Shown here: piece by piece, positions 41,915 through 51,400 of the stretch
Layout: the number at the start of each line of letters is the position of its first letter
Position numbering within the stretch: position 1 is the stretch's first letter
NCBI RefSeq assembly: GCF_019599275.1
Contig: NZ_JAHZTD010000002.1
Coordinates: 1-64,000, forward strand
Length of the DNA: 64,000 nt
DNA from: Hymenobacter sp. HSC-4F20
Lineage (GTDB): Bacteria > Bacteroidota > Bacteroidia > Cytophagales > Hymenobacteraceae
Reading direction: 5' to 3'
The notes under the pieces: model-generated
Told to the model about the DNA's origin: nothing
Database searches by the model: none
What the model saw: only the letters and a program-made list of their open reading frames with translations
Made by a program: the position numbers and the translations under genes

Positions 41915-44029
41915 ATGATGCGTCTCCTGCTGCTCTGTTTCCTGCTCGTTCTCACCCGCCCGCTCGCGGCCCAACCAACTGACACGCGTACACTGCTGCC
42001 CGTACCCGCCCAAACCACCTGGGGACAGAGCCGCTTTACGGTCAAGCCTGACCTCTCGTGGCAGGTGTTCACGCCTACCCAAACCGCCGCCAGCCAGGCG
42101 GCCGATTCGGCGGTAGCGCAGGCGGTGGAACGGTTGGTACTGCCGGCCCTGTTGCCGGGCCGGGTGGGGGTAGGCCCGTCGTCGCGGAAGCAGGCCTCGC
42201 CCCTGCCTACGGCCAGCATCGTGCTGCAATACGGCCGGCCGGGCGAGCTGCTGAAGCTGGGCGAAGATGAGTCGTACACGCTGCGCGTGACTCCTATGGG
42301 CGTGGCCCTGAACGCCCCAACCCACCTGGGGATTCTGCGCGGCCTGGCTACGCTGCGCCAGCTGGCTACCCCGGAAAAGAAGGCAGTGTGGCTGCCGGAG
42401 GTTGATGTAGCCGACTCGCCCCGCTTTCCGTGGCGCGGTCTGCTGCTGGACCCCGCCCGCCACTTCCTGCCCGTTTCAGTGATACAGCGCAACCTGGATG
42501 GCATGTGGGCTACCAAATTCAACGTTATGCACTGGCACCTCTCCGACGACCAAGGCTTCCGGGTGGAAAGCAAGCTGTTTCCGCGCCTGCACGCAGTGGG
42601 CGGCGAGGGCCAGTTCTACACCCAGCAGCAGGTGCGGGAAGTGATTCGCTACGCGGCCCAGCGGGGCATCCGGGTGGTGCCCGAGCTGGATATGCCCGGT
42701 CACGCCACGGCCTGGCTGGCCGCCTACCCCCGCCTGGCTTCCAATGACTCCGTGTACGGTGTGGCGCGCAAATGGGGCGTGCTCAACATTGCCATGGACC
42801 CCACCAAGGAAACCACTTATTCGCTTATTGACTCGCTGCTCAGCGAAATGACGCGGCTGTTTCCGGACCCGTACTTCCACATTGGGGGCGACGAAAACGA
42901 CGGCCGTCAGTGGAAGCGCAGCCCGCGCATTGTGGCCTTCATGAAAAAGCAGGGGTTTGTGGATGCCAAGGGCCAGCCCGATAAGCACGCCCTGCAAACC
43001 TACTACAACCGCCGGGTGCTGCAAATGCTGACCCGCTACCAGAAAACAATGGTAGGCTGGGACGAAATCCTGGGCCCGGGCTTGGCGCCGGAGGCCGTCA
43101 TTCAGAGCTGGCGCGGCAAAAAGGGCCTCTACGAAGCGGCCAAGGCCGGCCACCCCGCCCTACTGTCCAACGGCTACTACATCGACCTCAACCTGACCGC
43201 CGCCTCCCACTACACCCCCGACCCCCTGCCCCAGGATGCCCCCCTGACCCCGCAGCAGCAAAAGCTGATTCTGGGCGGTGAGGCTACCATGTGGAGCGAG
43301 TTTGCCGATTCCGTTATCGTCGACTCGCGCATCTGGCCCCGGGCCGCCGCCGTGGCCGAGCGCCTCTGGAGTGCCGCCTCCGTCCGCGACGTGCCCGACA
43401 TGTACCGCCGCCTCGGGCTGGTCAGCGGGCAGCTGGAAACGCTGGGACTGCAGCACCGCCGTGCCCCCGAGCAGCTCCTCACGCAGCTGGCCGGCGGCCG
43501 GCAGACGGCCGTGGCCCCGCTACGCACGCTGGCCCACGTGCTGGAGCCGGTAAAAGAGTATAAGCGCCACTTCCAGGGTTTCAAGTACACCACCCAAACC
43601 CCGCTGACCCGCCTCGTAGATGCCGCGCCGGCCGAGTCGGAGGAGGCACGGGAGTTTGGCGTGGCCGTGGATGGCCTGCTGGCCTACCGCCGCACGGCCG
43701 CCGCCACTACCAGCCTCCAGGGGCAGCCGGGCAGGGCGCTGCTGGCCTACCTCAGCAATGAACTGGAATACTGGCAGGCCAATGATGCCCTAGTGCAGCC
43801 GCTACTCAAGCAAATGCCCAGCTTGCAGGAGTACGCTCCCCATTCTGTAAATCTGAAATCCGTTGCCACGCTGGGCCTGGAGCGCCTCCGTATGCTGGAA
43901 AAAGGCCAGGCCCCTACCCCCGCCTGGCAAGCCAACGCCCTCAAGCAGCTTGATGCCGCCAAAGCCCCCGTTGGGCAAACCGAGCTGGCCGTAGTACCGG
44001 CTATCCGGCGGCTGATAGAGGCTAAGTAG
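41915..44029 (+). CDS. Beta-N-acetylhexosaminidase, GH20
   Basis: A 704-residue exported glycoside hydrolase that removes terminal N-acetylglucosamine or N-acetylgalactosamine from chitin, peptidoglycan or glycan chains. The signal peptide is MMRLLLLCFLLVLTRPLAAQ. The GH20b domain (about 25-145) leads to the barrel at about 150-500, starting FPWRGLLLDPARHFLPVSVIQ. In it, NVMHWHLSDDQGFR and the catalytic pair HIGGDEN near 326 (Asp-Glu, substrate-assisted mechanism) are intact. A 200-residue helical C-terminal part follows. The start is ATG 41915 or the next codon 41918; the longer open frame lacks a signal peptide. The gene stands alone, so the polymer target is open. Confidence 0.93.
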   Translation: MMRLLLLCFLLVLTRPLAAQPTDTRTLLPVPAQTTWGQSRFTVKPDLSWQVFTPTQTAASQAADSAVAQAVERLVLPALLPGRVGVGPSSRKQASPLPTASIVLQYGRPGELLKLGEDESYTLRVTPMGVALNAPTHLGILRGLATLRQLATPEKKAVWLPEVDVADSPRFPWRGLLLDPARHFLPVSVIQRNLDGMWATKFNVMHWHLSDDQGFRVESKLFPRLHAVGGEGQFYTQQQVREVIRYAAQRGIRVVPELDMPGHATAWLAAYPRLASNDSVYGVARKWGVLNIAMDPTKETTYSLIDSLLSEMTRLFPDPYFHIGGDENDGRQWKRSPRIVAFMKKQGFVDAKGQPDKHALQTYYNRRVLQMLTRYQKTMVGWDEILGPGLAPEAVIQSWRGKKGLYEAAKAGHPALLSNGYYIDLNLTAASHYTPDPLPQDAPLTPQQQKLILGGEATMWSEFADSVIVDSRIWPRAAAVAERLWSAASVRDVPDMYRRLGLVSGQLETLGLQHRRAPEQLLTQLAGGRQTAVAPLRTLAHVLEPVKEYKRHFQGFKYTTQTPLTRLVDAAPAESEEAREFGVAVDGLLAYRRTAAATTSLQGQPGRALLAYLSNELEYWQANDALVQPLLKQMPSLQEYAPHSVNLKSVATLGLERLRMLEKGQAPTPAWQANALKQLDAAKAPVGQTELAVVPAIRRLIEAK

Positions 44030-44096
44030 CGCGGTGTCTGCAGTGGCCCCCACTTGAACGCCAGATAGATAGTAAGGATAGATGTAATTCCAGCAA

Positions 44097-44486
44097 ATGC
44101 TAGCGTCCGTACAGGTTCAGGTAATACTAGATTATTCCTTTGGCCGGCAACTTTTGGACTTACCCGCCTCAGACCCTGTGTGGATTGTTGCCAGCCAAGT
44201 AAATACGCCAGTGGTGCAGCAGCTGTGGCACTCGGCTAAGAAGCGCCCCACGGAGGTTACCTTGCTGCAGCCAAGTGCCGTCCTGCACTTCGCCTCCTTG
44301 CTTGCTACCCTGCACGACCATCACGGCCAGTCTGGCAGCGCGCCAACCTACCCCCAGCTATCCGTATATGGCCTGCCCCCTACCCCTGGCGTAGTGGAGG
44401 ACTTAGCTGAGTTCGGGTTCCGGATAACGCAAGAGCTGCCGGATAACTGGATTGCGGTGCGCTTGGAAGACGTCTTGCAGCCTTAA
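44097..44486 (+). CDS. Hypothetical protein
   Basis: A 129-residue soluble protein, not recognised. It has a mixed alpha/beta pattern: VQVQVILDYSFGRQLLDL, VWIVASQVNTPVVQQLWHSAKK, AVLHFASLLATLHDH and a C-terminal IAVRLEDVLQP. It starts 67 bases after the hexosaminidase stop in the same direction and may be co-transcribed. Its TAA stop overlaps the TAA stop of the opposing large gene (44483-44486). Codon use is plain and protein-like, but no homologue is known to me. Confidence 0.6.
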   Translation: MLASVQVQVILDYSFGRQLLDLPASDPVWIVASQVNTPVVQQLWHSAKKRPTEVTLLQPSAVLHFASLLATLHDHHGQSGSAPTYPQLSVYGLPPTPGVVEDLAEFGFRITQELPDNWIAVRLEDVLQP

Positions 44487-47400
44487 AACAGCACTGACAC
44501 CTGCATACGACCGGTGTGCACGGCGTTCAGGCCGTTGGGTTTGCGGCCGTCGTAGGCCAGGGTTACGTTGAGGCCGTTGCTGAGGCGCTGCTCCAGGTTC
44601 AGGTTCCAGGTGAAGTTGCTGCCGGGTCGTAGGGCGTTCAGGATTTCCAGCCCAACCAGGGAGCCCTGGTCGCCCTCGAAGGCCACGCGCACGAAGCGGG
44701 TAGTAGCCGAGAGGGTGCGCTTGCCCACCTGGCTCACGCGGGTTTCCACCCCCAGCTCATCGAAGGTGCCCGCGGCATCCTCGTCGGGGCCGGCGGTGTT
44801 TTGCTTGGTAGTGCGCAGGTAGGTGCCCGTCAGGCGCAGCACGTTGGTGGGCTGGTAGCTGATTTCGGGGGCCAGCTCGTACTGCAGTACCCGGAAGTTG
44901 CGCGTTATCAGGTAGTTCGACAGGTTTTCGCGGATGCTGCGGGTGGCCGTGAAGCGACCCGTAAACGACTGGGCCAGGGTCCGGCGCAGTAGCAAACTCT
45001 GGTTGGCCAGGTTGCGCGTGTCGGAGCCCTGGGTCAGCAGCACTTTCTGCTGGGTTTGCTGCACGGTCAGCTCGGCGCCGAAGATGGGGTTAGAGCGGTT
45101 GAAGTACAGCGTGTTGCGCAGCAGCTTATTTAAGCTCAGCAGCAAGGAGTCAGCCGTCTGAAACGCAAACGGGTTCAGGCGCGAGGACAGCGTATTTTCG
45201 GTGGTGCGGCGGTCCAGGGTTACCGTGCTCAGGGCCGAAAAGCGCCCCACAAAGCCCCGCAGCCCCGGCATCTCTCGCCATCCCCGCGGGGCGGTAGTGG
45301 TGAGGCGGTAGCTGAAGCGGTTGGTAAAGGCCGGAATGTAGTCATCGGTGGGCAGGAATACCTTGATGTGGGTCCGGTACTGGGCGTCGGGGGTCTGGGC
45401 CTCGAAGAACTCGTCCTTGTCCTGACGGTTGTTGTTGTTGGCGTCGCCGCCGTAGTAGTGGGTACCCTGGCCGTTGGGCACGGGCAGAAACGTGTAGTCG
45501 CGCCGCAGCTCCCGGCCCGTGGCTACAGCGTAGCTTAGCTCGGAGCGCAATATATTCTGCAGAAAGCTGGCATTCCAGTCGAGCTTGCCCAGCACGGTGC
45601 GCTGCCGCGCCGAGTCGCGGGCAGCCAAGTCGCGGTAGGTGGCCAGAATGGCTAAGTCCTGGGTAGCACTGATACGGGACACCAATGTACCCTGCCAGGT
45701 TTGGGCCCGGCCGCGCTCCTGCAAGGCATTCTGGTCTGGGTTGGGGGCCTGGTCGCGGCGGTAGCTGTAGTCGAGGCGGAAACGGGTGCGGGCCGAGTCG
45801 CGACTTTGCAGGAACAGGGCGTGCTCATCGAAGTAGTTGGCCGAGGTCAGGGAGTCGCCGGCGGGCCGGGCCACGCGGTTCTTATCGAAACGGTAGGCGT
45901 AGCCCGGCACCACCGGGCCGCCCACGTAGCGGGCCGTGGCCTCGCCCCGGGCCCAGCGCGAGGTACGCCGCCCGGCCGCCGAATTCAGCAGAAACAGGTT
46001 GCCGCGCACCTGCACCGGCCCTACCTGCCGGGCCACGTCTACCCAGTGCTGCACCCCGCTCACTTCCCCGGCCCGGTAGCGCCGGCTCAGGCGGTAGCCA
46101 ATGGCGTTATCGGCGTCCTTCACTACCCCCACCGAGGCGTTCAGGATATTGTCTTCCCGAGGGCGCTGGTTGTTGCTAACCAGCGTGTTCGAGGTGCTCC
46201 AGTTTCGGTCAAACTCAATGTCGCGGTACCGGTCGATGGGCGCGAAGCGGTGGCTGGTATACTCGTAGTCGAGGGAGCTGCGCAGCTTGTAGCCCTGCAG
46301 CCCCGGTAGGCGCAGGGGCCGGTCCTGCACCACGTAGCCCACCCGCATGGCCCGCCCCTTGGCCGACTCCGGCGAAAACCGGTTCAAATCCAGGTCAGAG
46401 GCAGCCACATCCACGAACACCGTGGCCGTAGAATCAAGCTGGTAGCTGGTGCCTACCGTCAGGAGCTGTTTTTGCAGGGGCGTGGGCAGTACCCGGATGG
46501 GCTCGTAGGAACCCCGGCCGCGGCCCACGAACTGGTACACCCGGCCGTTGGCACGGGCATCTTCGGCGCTGGTGCCCAGGTTGTAGCTGCCCTGCCCGGC
46601 GCCCACGTTGGTAAAGCGCACATTGTACACCGCCCGCGTGGTATCCAGGGGCGGGTACACAAACACCACCACCGGCTGCTGGGTAGTGGGGTCGAGTTGG
46701 GTTTCCTGGCGGTACTGCACCTGCTGCCGGTCGTAGGCCACGGTATCTACGCCGGGCACCACGGCCTGGCTCACGTTGTCGCCGATGGAGCGCAGCAGTT
46801 GCTTTTCCGAGTCTTTGAGGGCCAAGTTGGGCGAGTTGTCGGGGTTGTCGGCTTCGCGGTAGAAGTTGGCGTGCACCTGCAAGCGGCCCAGTTGCTGGTA
46901 GTGGCTGGCCTGAAACAGGGAGCGGGCGTAGTTGAAGTCGGAGTACTCGAAATCAACCTTAATGCGGGAGTTGCGGGTAATGAGGTGACGGGGCGAAAAC
47001 GTTAGCTCCGCCTGGTTGTAATCGATGATGTAGTCGAAATCAAACCCGCGCACCAGCAGGCGCCCATCCAGGTACACCCGCTCGGAGTTGGCCAGCACAA
47101 TGATGAACTGCTCCCCATTCGGGCCGCGCAGGCGGTATGGCCCCTGCACGTTTTCCAGCGGGGTAATGTCGATGCTGGCAAACTTGCCCTTGGCTACCCC
47201 CGCCGCCACCGAGGTAGTGGCAAACGCCCGCCCAGGAGCCAGCGCGAGTAGCCCTTTCGGGCGCGGCGCCCCACCTGCCGTACTGGTTACCGTCTGGCTC
47301 ACGCCGTTCGGCCCTACCCCGTTCGGAGTAATACCCGCCGGGCTATTCGGGCTGGTGGGCAGGCCGTTTTGGGTGGCCCCCGAGCCGGCGGGGGGTGGCA

Positions 47401-48334
47401 CCGTGGGCGGCACCGTTACGAAGGTACCAGTGCTGGTGCCGGCGGCGTTAGGGTACTGAAACAACTGCGGATTGCTGACGCCTGGCCCGCTACCGCCCCC
47501 AAACCCGCCGGCGGGCACCCGGCCAAAGTTGGTTTCCAGCGCCGCCCCCTGAATGTTTTTATAGAAGCGCAGAAAGTAGTCGGGCTTGTTGCGCAGCACC
47601 ACGTCGCCGGCCGTGAGGTTCCAGCGCGGGTGGGTAAGGGTGATGTAAATCCGGTCAAATTCCTGGAGCTGCTGGGTGTTACCTTCGGGCTGGAAGGGCA
47701 CATTCTGGTCGGAAATGGCCGCCGTCAGGTTAATCTGGTCGGTTAGGCGGCCTTCCAGCTGCAAGTTCAGGGAGGAGTTGACGAACACGTTCTGGGCGTT
47801 GCCAAACGACACCCCCCGGGACAGGTTTCCGCTTTTACTAATGCCTGGCGTGCTCAGAATCTGCTCCTTCACGGCAAAATCTTCGAGCCCGATTACCTGG
47901 GGGTGCCGCCAGAACTCCACGCTGTCCATCAGCCGGGCCGGGCGCAGGGCACGGGCTACCCCAAGCTGCACCGGCAGCACCCGGTAGCACACTAGCACGG
48001 AGTCCGGCCCGCCTGGCAGCACCAACTCGGGCTGCCCCGGCTCGGGGGAAGGAAAGCGCGTACTGGCTCGCACAAAGCGGTAGCGGTCCGTGCGGGCGTC
48101 ATAGGGTAGGGCGCGGCCATCCACGCTCACGGAAGTCGGCACTACTGTCAGCGAGTCGCGCAGGCGAAAGTCCGTGGTATCCCGGTTAGCAGCCAGCCGC
48201 ACCCACACGCAGCGGCGGGTGGAAGGCGGCGCATCCGGGCGCTGCACCTGGGCCCGGGCCGCGGGCGCGCCCAGCAGCACTATCAGCAGCAGCCCCCAGA
48301 AGCGCAGAAAATAGTGCGGAAAGCTGCTGATCAT
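44483..48334 (-). CDS. Large SprA-like outer-membrane protein
   Basis: A 1283-residue exported protein. The signal peptide spans about 1-28 (FWGLLLIVLLGAPAARAQ). A segment near 165-235 (SKSGNLSRGVSFGNAQNVFV, SLNLQLEGRLTDQINLTAAI, QPEGNTQQLQEFDRIYITL) closely resembles the repeated core of SprA, the type IX secretion translocon pore. At 1283 residues it is only about half as long as SprA. A Gly/Pro/Asn/Thr-rich insert lies at about 280-375. The rest is a series of amphipathic strands ending in VSVLF, the pattern of a beta barrel. It is probably an SprA-family barrel, either a minor T9SS-related pore or a transporter; family assignment is moderate. The gene is alone, 128 bases after the sensor kinase on the same strand. 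Confidence 0.75.
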   Translation of the reverse strand: MISSFPHYFLRFWGLLLIVLLGAPAARAQVQRPDAPPSTRRCVWVRLAANRDTTDFRLRDSLTVVPTSVSVDGRALPYDARTDRYRFVRASTRFPSPEPGQPELVLPGGPDSVLVCYRVLPVQLGVARALRPARLMDSVEFWRHPQVIGLEDFAVKEQILSTPGISKSGNLSRGVSFGNAQNVFVNSSLNLQLEGRLTDQINLTAAISDQNVPFQPEGNTQQLQEFDRIYITLTHPRWNLTAGDVVLRNKPDYFLRFYKNIQGAALETNFGRVPAGGFGGGSGPGVSNPQLFQYPNAAGTSTGTFVTVPPTVPPPAGSGATQNGLPTSPNSPAGITPNGVGPNGVSQTVTSTAGGAPRPKGLLALAPGRAFATTSVAAGVAKGKFASIDITPLENVQGPYRLRGPNGEQFIIVLANSERVYLDGRLLVRGFDFDYIIDYNQAELTFSPRHLITRNSRIKVDFEYSDFNYARSLFQASHYQQLGRLQVHANFYREADNPDNSPNLALKDSEKQLLRSIGDNVSQAVVPGVDTVAYDRQQVQYRQETQLDPTTQQPVVVFVYPPLDTTRAVYNVRFTNVGAGQGSYNLGTSAEDARANGRVYQFVGRGRGSYEPIRVLPTPLQKQLLTVGTSYQLDSTATVFVDVAASDLDLNRFSPESAKGRAMRVGYVVQDRPLRLPGLQGYKLRSSLDYEYTSHRFAPIDRYRDIEFDRNWSTSNTLVSNNQRPREDNILNASVGVVKDADNAIGYRLSRRYRAGEVSGVQHWVDVARQVGPVQVRGNLFLLNSAAGRRTSRWARGEATARYVGGPVVPGYAYRFDKNRVARPAGDSLTSANYFDEHALFLQSRDSARTRFRLDYSYRRDQAPNPDQNALQERGRAQTWQGTLVSRISATQDLAILATYRDLAARDSARQRTVLGKLDWNASFLQNILRSELSYAVATGRELRRDYTFLPVPNGQGTHYYGGDANNNNRQDKDEFFEAQTPDAQYRTHIKVFLPTDDYIPAFTNRFSYRLTTTAPRGWREMPGLRGFVGRFSALSTVTLDRRTTENTLSSRLNPFAFQTADSLLLSLNKLLRNTLYFNRSNPIFGAELTVQQTQQKVLLTQGSDTRNLANQSLLLRRTLAQSFTGRFTATRSIRENLSNYLITRNFRVLQYELAPEISYQPTNVLRLTGTYLRTTKQNTAGPDEDAAGTFDELGVETRVSQVGKRTLSATTRFVRVAFEGDQGSLVGLEILNALRPGSNFTWNLNLEQRLSNGLNVTLAYDGRKPNGLNAVHTGRMQVSVLF

Positions 48335-48442
48335 GCAGTAAAAATACGAGGCCCAGGATTGGTGGCCATCATAACGTACAGAGCTGGGCTATTCGTGCCA
48401 CCCGCTGCAACTGCTTGCCCGCCCCACTGGCCGACTACCCTT

Positions 48443-48478
48443 CTACCCCGCCAGCGGCTGCCCTACCCCGCCAGCGGC
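48443..48478 (-). repeat. Tandem duplication at the kinase stop codon
   Basis: The 16-base word ctaccccgccagcggc occurs at 48443-48458 and 48463-48478, 20 bases apart. The second copy encodes the last four residues and the TAG of the kinase; the first lies just after the stop. It looks like a small slippage duplication. Confidence 0.7.
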
Positions 48479-51400
48479 AGATCAATGCAGAACGAGGTAC
48501 CTTTTCCTTCTTCCGTTTCAAACCAGATGCTTCCCCCGGCGCTTTCGATGCCGCGCCGAGCCACGGCCAGGCCAATGCCGGAGCCCTTTTCCTTGGTGGT
48601 GAAGTTGGGTACGAACACCTTCTCGCGCACCTCGGCTGGAATGCCGGTACCGTTATCCTGGATACAGATGCGAAGCCGGTTGTTGGGCTGAGCCTCCAAT
48701 CGGGCCTCCACCTCGGGCGCACGGCCAGGCGGAATGGCCTGTAGGGCATTAATAAGCAGGTTGTTGAACGTACGCACCAACAGGCTTTCATCCGCGAATA
48801 CCACGTAGCGGCCGGTTTCGGCATCCTCGGGCAGTACCAGCCGAATGCCGGTGCCCCCGGTGCTACCCTGGTGCAGGCCCACGCACCGCCGTAGCACGGG
48901 CGCTACATCGAGGCGCTCGGGGCGCATGGCGGGCAGGTTCGTGAAGTTGCTAAAGGAGGTGGCAATGTCCGTGAGCACGTCAATCTGGGTGATGAGCGTC
49001 TGGGAAACCTTGCTCATCAGCTCGTCCAGGTTGGGGCGCTTATCCTGAATGGCCCGCTGCAAAAACTGCAAACTCAGCTTCATGGGCGTGAGCGGGTTTT
49101 TGATTTCGTGGGCAACCTGCCGGGCCATTTCGCGCCAGGCCGCTTCCTTTTCCTGGGCCGCCAGCTCCTGCTTGCTTTCCTCCAGCTTCAGCAGCATCTG
49201 GTTGTACTCGCGCACCAGCAGCCCAATCTCATCCTCCGACTCATAGGCCAGCATCTCGTTCTGGCCGGTTAGCGTTGTTTGCTTGAGCTTTTCGGTAATG
49301 AGCTTCAAGGGCTCCGTCAGGATGCGCGAGGCCAGGAATGCCAATACCAGGAACAGGATGAACATCACGGTGAAGATGTTCAGGATGGTAGATACCAACT
49401 CTGTCAGCTTAATATCGAGGTCTTTCTCAGAATCGAAAAACGGGATGCCCACGTAGCCCAGCACTGCCCCTGGCCGCCCCGATTGCAACGCTCCGGCCCG
49501 CAGCGGCAGATAGAGGGCATTGAACGAGAGCGTACCGGCCCGCTCCGTGAGCAGCACCCGTGGCTGCCCGTTTTCGGTGAGGGCGGCTACTGCCTGCGGG
49601 TTCATCAGGGTGCTGAGCAGATTAGCCTCGAAGATGAGCGGCTGGCTACTAACCAGCAGCTGGCCTTGGGCATCGTAGAGGTTGAGGTCCGTTTCCGTGA
49701 GGGCTGCCACGTTTTCCGCCAAGTCCACCAAATCAGCCCGATTACCGGCTTCGGTTAGCAGATTGCGGTTTTTGAGCAGGTTTTCCTGCACGGCCTGCCC
49801 GCGCCGTTGGTAGCTGCGTAGCAAATCGTGCTTATACGAAGTGGTTACCTGGCTGGCAATGGCCACGCTCACCACAATCAGGGGCACCAGAATCCCGAAG
49901 TTCAGGAACAGCTGAATCTTGGTGCTGAAGTTGGTACGCAGCAGCTCCCGGTACTGCCCCCGCGCCAGCAGAAACGCTCCCATCAGCAGCAGGCAACAGA
50001 AGCCATGAAGCAAAAACAGAAACGAGAAATTGGCTAGCCAGTCGGAGAAAGAGTAGGTGGCCGTCGTCACCAGCACCATGCGCCCGGAGTGGTCGGTAGC
50101 CCGGATAGCTAAGTGGTGGTAGCCATTTAGAGCCACCCCCGTGGTGTAGAGGCGGGCGTCCCGGAACAAGGCGGGCGGCAGTTGGTTAACGTAGTCAAAA
50201 TCTCCCTCGCTGTACACCAGCTGCCCTTTTTGGTAGCCTCCGTAGCTTAGCTCCGTGCCGAGTTGAGGCTGGAAAAACTTTTGGTCGACCAGCAGTTCGG
50301 GCACCACGCTATTGGCGGTGAGCTTTTTTAGGCTCAGTTCCAACACCACGGTACTGGTACTCCCATCCAGTTCGGTGGTAGGCGTCGGCACCGATACGAA
50401 GGCTACGTAGCGGCGGGAGCTAAAGGAATTGTTACTGTCCCGAATCAGGTAGATGTTAGGGTGGTCGGTGCGGGTAGCGTTCTGCAACAGAAAGCTACGG
50501 GTTTGCTCCAGAGTTCCACCCACGGCTACCCCCTTACCCTCGGGGTTAAACAAAATAACCCGTACTTCATACTTATTGAAGTAGTCGCGCAGGTAGTACT
50601 TCACCACTTTCTGCCGAATCAGGTCCAGGTTCACAAAGGGGCTGGCCAGCATGGTTCGCAGTACGGGGTCCTGGGTCATTTCCTGGCCCCGCTCCACCAG
50701 CAAGTACTCGCCCTGCAAATCATTGTCAGTAAGCAAGTTACTAGCTAAGTTTTGCTTATTTAGCTGCAGCTGCCGATTGAAGTGCTCGTAGAGGGCCAGC
50801 GCACCCACTGCCGAGCTAACGCCTAGCATCAGAAAAATAAACAGGTACACCTGGTAGGGCAGAATGGCACCCGTCGACTTCAGCCCGGTCAGGCGCAATA
50901 CCAAGAAGAAAAGCAGGGCAATGCCCAGCAGGGTAGCGTGCACCTGTCCGAACCCAATACCGGTTACCAAAAATGCCACCGCGCTGAGCAGCAACAGGAT
51001 AATCCCGGCATTGCGGGTAGAGGGTCGCACAATGCCGTTAAATACCTGCGACAACAGGTAAAAGCCTACCAGGTAGCCGCCGGTGTGCAACACTATGGCC
51101 AGCAGCAGAAGCAGCTTAAAGAAGTTGGCCTGAATATCCTGAGTGATATCCAGAATCAGCTGGGAATTGCTAAAGCTGCTGCTATAAAAATCGAAGAGCA
51201 GCTCCAGTAGTCCGTAAAACGCTAGCACCGTGATGGAGCCAACGGCTACTCGTTGGGGCACACGGCGCACCTGGTGTACAAACCGCAGCACCCCGTAGCG
51301 GCGAAACAGCAGCAGCAGGTAATACGCGGTAATCACGAATAGCCCGGCGTTCAGCAACAGGTCGCCCAGGGACGGCGACACCCAGGAGGCGGCGTACACC

